DNA from: Acidobacteriota bacterium
Lineage (GTDB): Bacteria > Acidobacteriota > Terriglobia > Bryobacterales > Bryobacteraceae
Assembly: GCA_016185425.1 (NCBI GenBank)
Contig: JACPNQ010000045.1
Span: 1-64,000 of the forward strand
Direction of reading: 5' to 3'
Length of the DNA stretch: 64,000 nt
The translations under genes and the position numbers were made by a program. The notes beneath the pieces were generated by a model, which worked only from the letters and a program-made list of their open reading frames with translations, was not told where the DNA came from and did no database searches. Of the stretch, positions 17,400 through 26,646 are shown piece after piece; within the stretch, counting starts at the first letter, position 1, and each line of letters starts with the position of its first letter.

Positions 17400-20234
17400 A
17401 TGCGAGGTCAATTCTGGTTTGGGCTGATTGCGGCGGCTGTGTGCGCCGGCGCGGAGGAGAGGCGCCCGGACTATGGGCGGGACGTTCGGCCGATTTTGGC
17501 GGAGAACTGCTTTCACTGCCACGGGCAGGACGGGAAGAAGCGGATGGCGGGGTTGCGGCTTGACGTTCCGGGGGCCGCGCTGGCAAAGGTGAGTGAACGG
17601 ATTTCGACGAAGAACGCGGCGATGCGGATGCCGCCGGCGTCGTCGAATCGGAGTTTGACAGACGGGCAGATCGCGACGCTGAAGCGGTGGATTGAGCAGG
17701 GCGGGCAGTATGCGAAGCACTGGGCGTTTGTGCCGCCGGTGCGGCCGGCTGGAGATGGGATCGATTTTTTTGTACGGCAGCGGCTGGCGGCGGAAGGACT
17801 GAAATCGAATCCGCCGGCAGCGCCGGGCGTGTGGCTGCGGCGTGTGTCGTTGGATTTGACAGGGCTGCCGCCGGCGCCCGCGGAGATCGACACGTTTGTT
17901 GTGGATGCGAAGGCGCGCGGGGAGGCCGCATATAGGGACGCGGTGCGGCGGTTGCTCGCGTCGCCGCGCTATGGAGAGCGGATGGCGATGGACTGGCTGG
18001 ACGTGGCGCGCTACGCCGATACGCACGGCTTCAACAACGATTCAGCGCGTTCGATGTGGCGGTGGCGCGATTGGGTGATCCAGGCTTTCAACGACAACAT
18101 GCCGTACAACCGCTTTATTACTGAGCAGCTTGCTGGCGATTTGCTGCCAAATCCGACGCTCGACCAGCGCATCGCGACGGGCTTTGGGCGGAACCACGTG
18201 ATCAATTCGGAAGGCGGGATCATCGAGGAAGAGTATCGCGTGGAGTACGTGGCGGACCGCGTGCGTACGCTGGGGATGGCGTGGCTCGGGATGACTGTCG
18301 AGTGCGCGAAATGCCACGATCACAAATACGACCCGGTCACGCAGCGCGACCACTACCGGTTCTACGCCTTCTTCAATAATTTGCCGGAGCTGGGCGAGGA
18401 CGGGCGCGTGGCGAATGCGGTCCCGATGATTCCGGCGCCGACGGCGGAGGAGCAAAGGAAGCTGGCGGCGTTGGACATGGCGATCGCGGAGCGCGCCGCG
18501 AAGACCGAGCCCAAGGACCTGGCGGCGATCCTCGTCGACGCCGGCACTCCGATTTCGATTGACAATCCGGTACCGGTCGCGAAGCACGATCCAGTCAGCT
18601 TCAGCTTCCGTTTGCAACCCGAGCCGGAGAACGCCGATGTCGCGCTCTACAGCTCCATTGATTACGGCCGCAACATGGCCGCCACCACGTACGGCCGCGG
18701 CATTGAGCTGCGGTTGACCGGCGGCGAGATCGAGTTCCGGTTCGCCGACCGCCTGCCAGCCTATTCGATACGGGTGGTAACGGACGGAGCGGCGATCCGG
18801 CCGGAGCGGATGCGTCATGTCGCGGTGGTCTACGAAGGCGCGGCCGGCCATCCCGACGCCATGCGCGCGCAGGCGGCATGGGTGCGGATGTATGTGGACG
18901 GGCGGGAGTTGCCAACTCGCGTTTTGAACGATGATCTGGCGATGCCGGACGCAAAGTCCGATAAGCCCTCGAAGATGAAACTCAAGCCGGGCGAATACAA
19001 GGGCCGTGTGGCAGAGCCCGTGTTTTGGACAAAGGCGCTGACGGCGGCGGAAGTGCGGTCTGTGGCCGGGCTGCGGATGGTGGATATCGAGCTCGAAGAG
19101 CTGCGAGCGCAGCGGTTGGCGCTGGCGCGGAATGTTGCCACGGTAATGGTGATGCAGGAGCGCGAGGGCAAGCCGCGTGAAACGCATGTGCTGCTGCGCG
19201 GTCAATACAATATGCCGGGAGAGGCCGTTGAACCGGGCGTGCCGGAGGAGTTGTTGGGGGCATGGCCGGCGGGCGCGCCGAAGAACCGCCTTGGGCTGGC
19301 GAAGTGGCTGACAAAACCGGACCATCCGTTGACGGCACGCGTGGTGGTGAACCGGTTCTGGCAGCAATTGTTCGGACAAGGGCTGGTGAAAACCTCCGAC
19401 AATTTCGGATTGCAGGGAGAGTTTCCGAGTCATCCTGAGCTGCTCGATTGGCTGGCACGGGAGTTCATCGATTCGGGGTGGAGTGTGAAGGGGCTGCTCG
19501 AGAAGATGGTTCTGTCGGCGACTTACCGGCAGGACGCGGGCGGCACGAAGGAGGCGTTCGCGCGCGATCCGGAGAACCGCCTGCTTGCGCGTGGGCCGCG
19601 CTTCCGGTTGCCGGCGGAGGTAATTCGCGATCAGAGTCTTCAGTTCGCGGGGTTGCTGAAGAACCAGGCCGGGGGACCGAGTGTCTTCCCGTATCAGACG
19701 AAGGATCTGTACAAGGGGATTGTGGTGGCGGCCGACTATCCGGGTACGAAATGGGTGGAGAGCAAGGGCGAAGGCCTGTACCGGCGGAGCCTTTATACGT
19801 TCTGGAAGAGGACCGTGCCGCATCCGACAATGACGGTGTTTGACGCGCCGGACCGGGAGTTCTGCATTGTGAGGCGGTCGACGACGAATACGCCGTTGCA
19901 GGCGCTGACGCTGCTGAACGATCCAACCTTCGTGGAGGCGGCGCGGAAGCTGGCGGAGCGTGCGGTTCGCGAAGGCGGAGCAAGTCCGGAGGCGCGCCTG
20001 GCGTTTGCGTTCCGCGTGGCAACCGGGCGGCCACCGGACGCCGCGGAGAGTCGAACGCTGCTGGACACCTTTGCACAGATGCGGACCCGCTACCTGGCCG
20101 ATGAGGGTGCGGCGCAAACGTTGCTTGCGGTGGGAGCTTCGCCGGTAGTGGCTTCGATTGCGCCGGCGGAACTGGCCGCGTATGCGGCCGTGGTCAACGT
20201 TATTTTGAACATGGACGAGGTCATCACGAAATGA
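17400..20234 (+). CDS. Cytochrome-c-like DUF1549/DUF1553 (PSD1) protein with LamG-type insert
   Basis: The 944-residue protein has a signal peptide (FWFGLIAAAVCAGAEE). A planctomycete-type cytochrome c domain has the heme motif ENCFHCH near residue 40. DUF1549 (~150-370) carries YGERMAMDWLDVARYADTHGF and a second CxxCH in CAKCHDHKYDP. A LamG/concanavalin-like domain (~400-590) follows, and DUF1553 with NRFWQQLFGQGLVKTSDNFG and RRSLYTFWKRTVPHP ends the protein. The family is widespread in planctomycetes and acidobacteria, always paired with a DUF1501 gene, and is suspected to act in extracytoplasmic polysaccharide metabolism. ATG 17400 is chosen because it gives the signal peptide. It overlaps the next gene by 4 bp. 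Confidence 0.9.
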   Translation: MRGQFWFGLIAAAVCAGAEERRPDYGRDVRPILAENCFHCHGQDGKKRMAGLRLDVPGAALAKVSERISTKNAAMRMPPASSNRSLTDGQIATLKRWIEQGGQYAKHWAFVPPVRPAGDGIDFFVRQRLAAEGLKSNPPAAPGVWLRRVSLDLTGLPPAPAEIDTFVVDAKARGEAAYRDAVRRLLASPRYGERMAMDWLDVARYADTHGFNNDSARSMWRWRDWVIQAFNDNMPYNRFITEQLAGDLLPNPTLDQRIATGFGRNHVINSEGGIIEEEYRVEYVADRVRTLGMAWLGMTVECAKCHDHKYDPVTQRDHYRFYAFFNNLPELGEDGRVANAVPMIPAPTAEEQRKLAALDMAIAERAAKTEPKDLAAILVDAGTPISIDNPVPVAKHDPVSFSFRLQPEPENADVALYSSIDYGRNMAATTYGRGIELRLTGGEIEFRFADRLPAYSIRVVTDGAAIRPERMRHVAVVYEGAAGHPDAMRAQAAWVRMYVDGRELPTRVLNDDLAMPDAKSDKPSKMKLKPGEYKGRVAEPVFWTKALTAAEVRSVAGLRMVDIELEELRAQRLALARNVATVMVMQEREGKPRETHVLLRGQYNMPGEAVEPGVPEELLGAWPAGAPKNRLGLAKWLTKPDHPLTARVVVNRFWQQLFGQGLVKTSDNFGLQGEFPSHPELLDWLAREFIDSGWSVKGLLEKMVLSATYRQDAGGTKEAFARDPENRLLARGPRFRLPAEVIRDQSLQFAGLLKNQAGGPSVFPYQTKDLYKGIVVAADYPGTKWVESKGEGLYRRSLYTFWKRTVPHPTMTVFDAPDREFCIVRRSTTNTPLQALTLLNDPTFVEAARKLAERAVREGGASPEARLAFAFRVATGRPPDAAESRTLLDTFAQMRTRYLADEGAAQTLLAVGASPVVASIAPAELAAYAAVVNVILNMDEVITK

Positions 20235-21631
20235 GTTTCCTGTCACGGAGAGCGCTGTTGGCAAAGACGGGCTATGGGCTGGGCGCGGCGGCGTTGCACT
20301 CTCTGCTGGGCGCGGCGCCGAAAGCGTTTCCGAACTTCGCGCCGCGGGCGAAGCGCGTGATCTTTCTGTTCCAGGCGGGCGGACCGTCCCACCTTGACCT
20401 TCTCGACTACAAGCCGCAGATGAAGAGCCGGTTTGATGAAGACATTCCGCCGTCGATCTTTGGCACGCAGCGGATTACAGGTATGGTGGCGCATCAGGAC
20501 CGCTTTCCCGTGGTGCCGACGATGTATGGATTTAAGCAACACGGACAGTGCGGGCAGTGGTTGAGCGACCGGCTGCCGGAGACGGGCAAGATTGCCGACG
20601 AGATCTGCGTGTTGCGCGCAATGCATACGGAAGCCATCAATCACGATCCGGCGATCACGTTTATTCAGACGGGTAGCCAGTTGCCAGGGCGGCCGAGCAT
20701 GGGGTCGTGGATCGACTATGGCCTGGGCAGCGAGAACGAGAATCTGCCGGCGTTTGTGGTGCTGAACTCGCTGCCGGGCAATGGGATGCCTGACCAGGGA
20801 TTGCTGGCGCGGTTGTGGGGCGCGGGGTTCCTGCCGTCGCGCTACCAGGGAGTGCAGTTCCGCGGAGGCGGGGATGCGGTGCTCCATTTGTCGAACCCGC
20901 CGGGGATTACACGCGAGCAACGGCGGAGCCAGTTGGACGGGTTGGCGGCGTTGAACAAACGGCTCCACGGGCAAATGGGCGACCCCGAGATCGAGACGCG
21001 GATTGCGCAGTATGAGATGGCGTTCCGGATGCAGGCAAGCGTGCCAGAGCTGGTGGATACGTCGGGCGAGCCGGCGCATATTCACGAGCTATATGGAGAG
21101 GATTCGAAGAAACCGGGAACGTTTGCGGCGAATTGTCTGCTCGCCCGGCGGCTGGCGGAGCGGAACGTGCGATTTATTCAGCTCTACCATCGGGGCTGGG
21201 ATCATCATGGCGGGTTGACGGAGAAGCTGCCTTCGCTCGCGCGCGATGTGGACCGTGCGTCGGCGGCGTTGGTGCAAGACTTGAAGCAGCGGGGGATGCT
21301 GGACGACACGCTGGTGATCTGGGGCGGTGAGTTTGGGCGGACACCCTACGCGCAGGGGCCGTCGAAAGCGGATTCGTACGGGCGGGATCATCATGGACGC
21401 GTTTTCTCGTTGTGGATGGCCGGGGGCGGGGTAAAACGCGGGTTTTCGTATGGGGCGTCGGACGATTATGGGTTCAATGTGGCCGAGGGCGGTGTGCACG
21501 TGCACGATCTGCAGGCGACGATTCTGTTCTTGTTGGGGATTGATCATCAGAAGCTGACGTATCTGTTCCAGGGACGGCAGTTCCGGTTGACGGATGTAGC
21601 GGGACGGGTGGTGAAGGAGATTTTGAGTTAA
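20231..21631 (+). CDS. DUF1501 protein (sulfatase-like fold) with Tat-type leader
   Basis: This 466-residue protein starts MSFLSRRALLAKTGYGLGAAAL, a twin-arginine-like leader. Family marks include FLFQAGGPSHLDLLDYKP, the GSWIDYGLGSENENLP segment and LVIWGGEFGRTP, which resemble the metal-binding pattern of the alkaline phosphatase/sulfatase superfamily. It is translationally coupled (ATGA) to the DUF1549/1553 gene, its constant partner in other genomes. The pair probably works outside the cytoplasm on a common substrate, which is unknown. Confidence 0.92.
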   Translation: MSFLSRRALLAKTGYGLGAAALHSLLGAAPKAFPNFAPRAKRVIFLFQAGGPSHLDLLDYKPQMKSRFDEDIPPSIFGTQRITGMVAHQDRFPVVPTMYGFKQHGQCGQWLSDRLPETGKIADEICVLRAMHTEAINHDPAITFIQTGSQLPGRPSMGSWIDYGLGSENENLPAFVVLNSLPGNGMPDQGLLARLWGAGFLPSRYQGVQFRGGGDAVLHLSNPPGITREQRRSQLDGLAALNKRLHGQMGDPEIETRIAQYEMAFRMQASVPELVDTSGEPAHIHELYGEDSKKPGTFAANCLLARRLAERNVRFIQLYHRGWDHHGGLTEKLPSLARDVDRASAALVQDLKQRGMLDDTLVIWGGEFGRTPYAQGPSKADSYGRDHHGRVFSLWMAGGGVKRGFSYGASDDYGFNVAEGGVHVHDLQATILFLLGIDHQKLTYLFQGRQFRLTDVAGRVVKEILS

Positions 21632-21744
21632 GCCGGCATTGCGATCCTGGCGGCAGCGGCAATCCCACCACTTACGCGGGCGATCGGAGCCGATCCATTG
21701 CAGACGTCGCGCGCCGACTGATTTGACGGCGGTAGACTGGCAGC

Positions 21745-23178
21745 ATGGTTTTCCGGGCTATGCTGCTTTTGCTCTTTGGCGCAGCCCTCGGCGCCCAGCG
21801 CCCGCATTGGGACAGGGTGCAGCACTTTATCTTCGTCCTTTTACCACAGGGCAGTTACGACCAATACTTCGGCGGGTATGCGGATTCCGAAGGACGGCCC
21901 GGGCAGTTTGGGCCGTTGGAGGTTCCGAACTATTGGGCCTATGCCGATCTCTACGCGCTGCAGGATCATTTCTTTTCCGTGCCGGAACCGGCCGCTTTGC
22001 TGCGAGCACAAACGGAGCGTCTGAATGCGGCGGGTCTCTCCTGGAAAGACTATTCGGGCGATTTGGAATCTTTCTTGGCCGATTGCCGGGACGAATCGCT
22101 GCCGGCTGTCAGCTTCCTGATGCCGCGAGAATTCGCTGGACCGGAGATGGCTTACCTGACGAAGGCGGTGAACGCCGTGGCGGGCGGCCGGCTTTGGAGG
22201 CGGAGCGCGGTGTTCGCAGCCTGGGCGTCGGCAGGCGAATCTCCGGATCACATGGTGCCTCCGCCGGGTTATGGACCGCGGGTTCCATCACTGGTGATCA
22301 GTCCGTGGGCGAGACTGGCGTATAACGATCACCGTGTGTATTCGCATTTGAGCTGGGTGCGCTCGATAGAAAACCGGTTCGGGTTGAGTCATGATGAGGA
22401 CACGGTAGCGGACCTGTTCGATCCTTTCGACTTTGCACAGCAGCCGCGCGATCCGGTGATTCTCGACCCCGGTGGATCGCGTTCTTACCCGGTAGCTGTA
22501 CAGGGGCAGATCTTCCCCGCGAGCGGCTGGCTGGACACCGTGCACCGCTGCCACGGGACTTGGTCCGTGGCGCCAAGCTCGATGGTGATCGGATACGGCG
22601 ATGGATTTGTGGCCGAAGAAGGGGCTGGAACGGATCCGTCCTTATCGGCGGTGTCGGTGACCGATGCGTTGGGAGTGGCGAGGCGTGCCGTGGTGCAATA
22701 CACGGGGAAGAGTCAGGTGAATTTCGTCGTGCCGGCGGAGACGGCTCCGGGGTTGGCGCAGGTGAGGGTCGACACGGCGCGGCTGCGTTTCGACGGGTTT
22801 CTGCTGGTGGAACGCGTATCACCGGGGCTATTCACCGCCACGCGGATGGGGCAAGGCCCCGCGGATGGGGATGCCATTCTGGCCGATGGAGTTGCTTCGA
22901 CTTTCCGATGCACCGATGGCGTCTGTAGGAACGAGCCGATTCATACGCGAGTGGTGTCATTGCGGGGAACCGGATTTCGCAATGCGGCAAAGGTGGCGGC
23001 TTGGGTGGATGGCGTAGCGGCGCGGGTAATCGGCTTCGGGCCCGATGTGGAGATTGCCGGGTTGGACCGTTTGGAATTGGAACTGCCTGAGAAGATGTCC
23101 GGTCAGATTCTTGTCATGCTGGCGGCGGATGGGTTTGTTTCCAATTCCGCGCAGCTACTGCTCGAGCCGCTGCTGTGA
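21745..23178 (+). CDS. Phosphoesterase (phospholipase C)-derived protein with lost active site and TIGR03437 C-terminus
   Basis: This 477-residue protein begins with a signal peptide (MVFRAMLLLLFGAALGAQ). Residues 22-240 follow the PF04185 phosphoesterase fold: HFIFVLLPQGSYDQYFGGY, DHFFS, AGLSWKDYSG, VPPPGYGPRVPSLVISPWAR and SIENRFGL are all recognisable. The usual Q-E-N-R-S-F-D-H-Y-F-G metal site instead reads L-P-Q-G-S-Y-D-Q-Y-F-G (residues 33-43), the later Asp-Glu pair is Ala161-Ser162, and the segment that holds the nucleophile after DHFFS is missing. Residues ~260-477 form a TIGR03437-type module, including QVNFVVPAETAPGLAQVRV. It is probably a non-enzymatic surface or binding protein. 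Confidence 0.75.
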   Translation: MVFRAMLLLLFGAALGAQRPHWDRVQHFIFVLLPQGSYDQYFGGYADSEGRPGQFGPLEVPNYWAYADLYALQDHFFSVPEPAALLRAQTERLNAAGLSWKDYSGDLESFLADCRDESLPAVSFLMPREFAGPEMAYLTKAVNAVAGGRLWRRSAVFAAWASAGESPDHMVPPPGYGPRVPSLVISPWARLAYNDHRVYSHLSWVRSIENRFGLSHDEDTVADLFDPFDFAQQPRDPVILDPGGSRSYPVAVQGQIFPASGWLDTVHRCHGTWSVAPSSMVIGYGDGFVAEEGAGTDPSLSAVSVTDALGVARRAVVQYTGKSQVNFVVPAETAPGLAQVRVDTARLRFDGFLLVERVSPGLFTATRMGQGPADGDAILADGVASTFRCTDGVCRNEPIHTRVVSLRGTGFRNAAKVAAWVDGVAARVIGFGPDVEIAGLDRLELELPEKMSGQILVMLAADGFVSNSAQLLLEPLL

Positions 23179-23193
23179 TAGGGTCGAAAAGTT

Positions 23194-24018
23194 ATGAATC
23201 GACGCTTCGTTTTGATGGAGATGCTGGGCGCTGCCGCGCTGGTCGCGAAAGGCAAGAAGATTCCCGTTGGGCTGGAGCTTTATTCCGTCCGGCAGGAGCT
23301 GCAGAAGGACGATGTGGGGACGTTGAAGGCCGCGGCCAAGATGGGCTACGAATGCGTGGAATTTTATTCGCCGTACACGAACTGGGATGTGGCGAAGGCA
23401 AAGGACATCCGCAAACTCCTGGACGACCTGGGGATGAAATGCCTGTCGACGCACAATGGCGCGCAGTCGTTTGCGCCTGAGCGAATCGACCATGCGATCG
23501 AGCTGAACTCGATCCTCGGATCGAAGCTGATCATCATGGCGAGCGCCGGGAAAGTGGTGGACCTGGCGGGTTGGAAAGCGGTGGCGGAGCGGCTGAATGC
23601 GAGTGCGGAGAAGATGAAGCCAGCGGGATTGCGCGCGGGTTTCCACAATCATCTTGTGGAGTTCCAGCTATTGGACGGTAAACGGCCGATGGAAGTGTTG
23701 GCGGCGGAGACGACGAAGAACGTCGTGTTGCAATTGGACGTAGGAACGTGCGTGGAAGCGGGCGTGGATCCGGTCGAGTGGATTAAGAAGAATCCCGGTA
23801 GGATTGCGTCGATGCACTGTAAGGACTGGTCAAGAGATCCAGCGATTGGATTTAAGGCTTTGCTTGGGGAAGGCGAAGCGCTGTGGAAGAAGATTTTTGC
23901 GGCAGCGGAGAAGACGGGAGGCGTGGAGTGTTACCTGGTTGAGCAGGAGGGCAGCCGGTTTTCACCGTTTGAAACAGCGGAGAAGTGTCTAGCTTCTTTC
24001 CGGAAACTACATGGATAG
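23194..24018 (+). CDS. Sugar phosphate isomerase/epimerase-like TIM barrel protein
   Basis: This 274-residue protein has the xylose-isomerase-like TIM barrel (AP endonuclease family 2). Recognisable marks are GLELYSVRQELQKD, the LSTHNGAQSF strand, AGFHNHLVEF (metal-site His), VVLQLDVGTCVEAGVDP (Asp) and ASMHCKDWS (His). The N-terminus (MNRRFVLMEMLGAAALVAKG) looks like a short twin-arginine leader, as is common in acidobacterial members. The reaction is unknown; relatives interconvert sugars or cyclitols. It overlaps the following DoxX gene by 8 bp. Confidence 0.87.
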   Translation: MNRRFVLMEMLGAAALVAKGKKIPVGLELYSVRQELQKDDVGTLKAAAKMGYECVEFYSPYTNWDVAKAKDIRKLLDDLGMKCLSTHNGAQSFAPERIDHAIELNSILGSKLIIMASAGKVVDLAGWKAVAERLNASAEKMKPAGLRAGFHNHLVEFQLLDGKRPMEVLAAETTKNVVLQLDVGTCVEAGVDPVEWIKKNPGRIASMHCKDWSRDPAIGFKALLGEGEALWKKIFAAAEKTGGVECYLVEQEGSRFSPFETAEKCLASFRKLHG

Positions 24019-24388
24019 CGCAACGAAACGGAAATGGGCAGGGCGAGCGCTGGGCGCGATTCCTGTGTTGATGATGTGGATGAGCGCAGGGATGAAGTTT
24101 GCACAGCCGCCGGGATTGGCGGAAGGATTTGCGCACTTGGGATTGCCGCTAAGTCACGCCCTCGGTCTGGGGTTGCTGGAGGTAACCTGTACCGTGGTCT
24201 ATCTGATACCACGGACCAGAGTGCTTGGGGCGATTCTCATGACGGGATTTTTGGGCGGGGCAACGGCGACGCACATGCGAATTGGGGATCCGTTTTTCCT
24301 GCAACCGCTGTTGGGCGCCATGGCCTGGGGCGGGTTGTACTTGCGGGACGAACGGCTGCGAGAGTTACTGCCACTAGTGAAAAACTAG
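24011..24388 (+). CDS. DoxX-like membrane protein
   Basis: This 125-residue protein has four hydrophobic helices (about residues 13-30, 43-62, 68-88 and 97-110). It carries the DoxX-like motifs MWMSAGMKFAQPPGLAEGFAHLG, LGLLEVTCTVVYLIPRT and LGAILMTGFLGGATATHMRIGDP. The role of this subgroup is unknown; related proteins act in quinone or thiol redox. It starts within the preceding gene, so the two are co-translated, and it is followed by a stem-loop. Confidence 0.85.
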   Translation: MDSATKRKWAGRALGAIPVLMMWMSAGMKFAQPPGLAEGFAHLGLPLSHALGLGLLEVTCTVVYLIPRTRVLGAILMTGFLGGATATHMRIGDPFFLQPLLGAMAWGGLYLRDERLRELLPLVKN

Positions 24389-24408
24389 GGGAGCCGCTAC
24401 CGGCTCCC
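24389..24408. terminator. Stem-loop between the convergent DoxX and MCP genes
   Basis: GGGAGCCG and CGGCTCCC form a perfect 8-bp stem with a 4-nt loop immediately after the DoxX stop codon. The convergent MCP gene ends 13 bp further on. It may serve transcripts from both sides. Confidence 0.6.
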
Positions 24409-24421
24409 TTATGTTGTGGTT

Positions 24422-26023
24422 TTAGAACCCCTCGAAGTCGCGGTCGAGGGGTATGACCGACTTGGGGTCGGCCCCGGCGCCGGCCATGGCGAAGGCGGGC
24501 TTTTTGAACCCGTGGTCACGTGCGGGAACCGGCGACAGGCTAGTTGGCCGCGCTACCGGTTTCGCGGGCATGGACGGCGAGGGAAAAGCAGGCGCACCTG
24601 TGGAGAAGAGTTGGCGGAGCGTGGTGACGATATCGTCCACGCTGCGGGCGTGTGAGCTGAGCTCCATGCCGGAGGCGGCGCTCTCTTCCGCGGTAGCGGC
24701 AAGCTGTTGGGTGACCTGCTCCATGCGGGAGACGGCGCGGGCGATCTGTTCGATGCCACGGGCCTGCTGCTCGGAGCCGCCGTGAACCTCTTCGACAAGG
24801 GACTTCACTTTGTTCGCGGCGGTGGTAACGCCGTTGATGGACGCGGCCACTTCATCGAGCTTCTGCTTGCCTTCCGCGGCTCGTGCGATCGACTCTTCGA
24901 TGAGTTGGGTGGTGTCCTTGGCGGCCTGCGCGGAGCGCTGCGCGAGGTTGCGGACCTCATCGGCGACGACGGCGAAGCCCATACCCGCCTCTCCGGCGCG
25001 GGCCGCTTCGACGGCCGCGTTGAGCGCAAGGATGTTGGTCTGGAAGGCGATATCGTCGATGACCTTGATGATCTTCGAGATGCGCCCGCTCGAGCTGCTG
25101 ATTTCATTCATCGAGTCCATCATCTGCCGGAGTGCGACGTTTGCGTCCTGGATGATGCGGCTGGCCTCCTTGGTGCACTCGGTGGCGGCGCCGGCGTGCT
25201 CGGCATTGCGTGCGGTCATCGAGTGGATCTCTTCGGCGCTGGCGGAAGTTTCTTCGAGCGAGGCGGCCTGCTCGCTGGCGGCGTGGGAGACGGACTGGCT
25301 GGACGAGGAGACCTGACCGGCCGTCCCGGCGAGTTGCTGCGAGTTCAGCATGAGATCGTGGATGCTGTGTTGAAGTACGGCGGTAACCGAGCGCTGGTTG
25401 TAGAGGACACCGCCGCCTACGCCGACGCTGATCAGGCAAAGGATCGCAAGCGTGATGAGCACGGAGACACGGGTCCTTTCGGCATCGGTGCCAACGGCCG
25501 CGAGCACGCGCTCCTCGTTCTGGATAAGCTGCCGGGCGGTACGGTTCATCTCGCTGAGCTTGGGCAGAAGGGAACCGTTCAGTTCGCCGAGCGCTTCGTC
25601 CATCTTCTGCGCCTGCAGCTTGGAGAGCACGCTGCGATTCTGTGAGCGGAACCCTTCGAATTCCGTACGAAGGCTTCTCTCCGCCGCGCGGGAGTCCTCG
25701 TTGATGCCTGCCTGCTGAAATTCGGAAAGCAAACGGTCCGTCGATTCTTCAACGGAAGCCAGGTCCCGGCGGGCCTGTTCGGCCGCGCCAGCCTGTTGCA
25801 GCATGGTGGCCATAGCGAGCTGGCGCTCCAGATTCTCGATCCGCTCGGTGGAAGCGGCGATCTGTCCGGAGAGCATCTGGTGGCGCGCACTCCCGTTGAC
25901 CGCCATGGTGAGTCTTGTTCCTAAATGGTTGGCCACCCAAAGGGCACTCCCTCCAACCAGCAGCGTGAGGACGACGGTTACCCACGCGCACACGACGAGT
26001 TTACGGCCTGCAGACCAATTCAT
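24422..26023 (-). CDS. Methyl-accepting chemotaxis protein without HAMP domain, with C-terminal CheR/CheB-type tether
   Basis: This 533-residue protein has TM1 at ~9-30, a ~160-residue periplasmic helical bundle (4HB-type) and TM2 at ~188-208. A long cytoplasmic coiled coil has the invariant tip DDIAFQTNILALNAAVEAARAGE. After TM2 the sequence goes almost directly into the coiled coil, with no HAMP module visible. A ~40-residue Pro/Ala/Ser linker leads to the last five residues DFEGF, which fit the aromatic-x-x-aromatic pentapeptide that binds CheR and CheB in other bacteria (NWETF in E. coli). It is the only receptor in the window and is divergent from the che operon. Confidence 0.93.
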   Translation of the reverse strand: MNWSAGRKLVVCAWVTVVLTLLVGGSALWVANHLGTRLTMAVNGSARHQMLSGQIAASTERIENLERQLAMATMLQQAGAAEQARRDLASVEESTDRLLSEFQQAGINEDSRAAERSLRTEFEGFRSQNRSVLSKLQAQKMDEALGELNGSLLPKLSEMNRTARQLIQNEERVLAAVGTDAERTRVSVLITLAILCLISVGVGGGVLYNQRSVTAVLQHSIHDLMLNSQQLAGTAGQVSSSSQSVSHAASEQAASLEETSASAEEIHSMTARNAEHAGAATECTKEASRIIQDANVALRQMMDSMNEISSSSGRISKIIKVIDDIAFQTNILALNAAVEAARAGEAGMGFAVVADEVRNLAQRSAQAAKDTTQLIEESIARAAEGKQKLDEVAASINGVTTAANKVKSLVEEVHGGSEQQARGIEQIARAVSRMEQVTQQLAATAEESAASGMELSSHARSVDDIVTTLRQLFSTGAPAFPSPSMPAKPVARPTSLSPVPARDHGFKKPAFAMAGAGADPKSVIPLDRDFEGF

Positions 26024-26065
26024 ATGCGTCCCTTTTCTTTAGAAAAAATGAGCGTTCGGCGAGCT

Positions 26066-26419
26066 TTATAGCTTGAACGAGAAGCGAAGCGTAGCGACTG
26101 CCTGACTGGCCTTGCCGTTTTCCTGGAATGGTTGGAACCGCCAGTCGCGGACCGCCTTAACCACTGTCGATGTAAGCAGCGCGTTGCCGCTTAGAACTTT
26201 TACCTCGGTCACCTCGCCGGAATCGGAAACGTGCGCCTCCACTTCCACATCCCCCTGCACGCGCATCTGGCGGGCAATGGGATTGTAGTCCGGTTGGACT
26301 TTCTTTAGGACGGCTCGCATCGCATCGGACTGGGCAACTCGCATTTCCGCCGCGCAGGGCAGGGCACACAAAACGCCAAACAGAACGAACGCGGCAGTCC
26401 GGAATTGAAAGAGGGACAT
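26066..26419 (-). CDS. Periplasmic TonB C-terminal domain protein
   Basis: This 117-residue protein has a strong ribosome site (AAAGGAG), a signal peptide (AFVLFGVLCALPCAAE) and one TonB C-terminal domain. The domain carries YNPIARQMRVQGDVEVEAHVSDSGEVTEVKVLSG and AVRDWRFQPF. It lacks the membrane-anchored Pro-rich arm of true energy-transducing TonB, so it is probably not an energy coupler by itself. Its place 42 bp upstream of the MCP gene on the same strand suggests co-transcription with the receptor; a role in signalling is inference. Confidence 0.85.
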   Translation of the reverse strand: MSLFQFRTAAFVLFGVLCALPCAAEMRVAQSDAMRAVLKKVQPDYNPIARQMRVQGDVEVEAHVSDSGEVTEVKVLSGNALLTSTVVKAVRDWRFQPFQENGKASQAVATLRFSFKL

Positions 26420-26646
26420 GGTGGCAAACTCCTTTGAGGATCTTTGGTGAATCGGCGTCCGAAACAGTCCTCATGGAGAGGGCCGTGGGGCGCGTCTAAG
26501 AAGCTCTTCGGCGAGGGCCGTGGCGGTATGAGGGAAAAGAAGAGGAAAGTTATTCGGAGGAAGACTAAAGAGAGCGGAAGAGGTGGCGATAAGGGTTCTG
26601 TGCCGGAGCGGAGGGGAGTAAGCCGTCCGGAGGGAGAAGAGCCGGT

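Noticed and set aside
18042..20264. 740-codon antisense open frame opposite the DUF1549/1553 gene
   Set aside because: It is Arg/His/Pro-rich with no domain, a typical shadow of a GC-rich gene; the plus strand carries clear family motifs.
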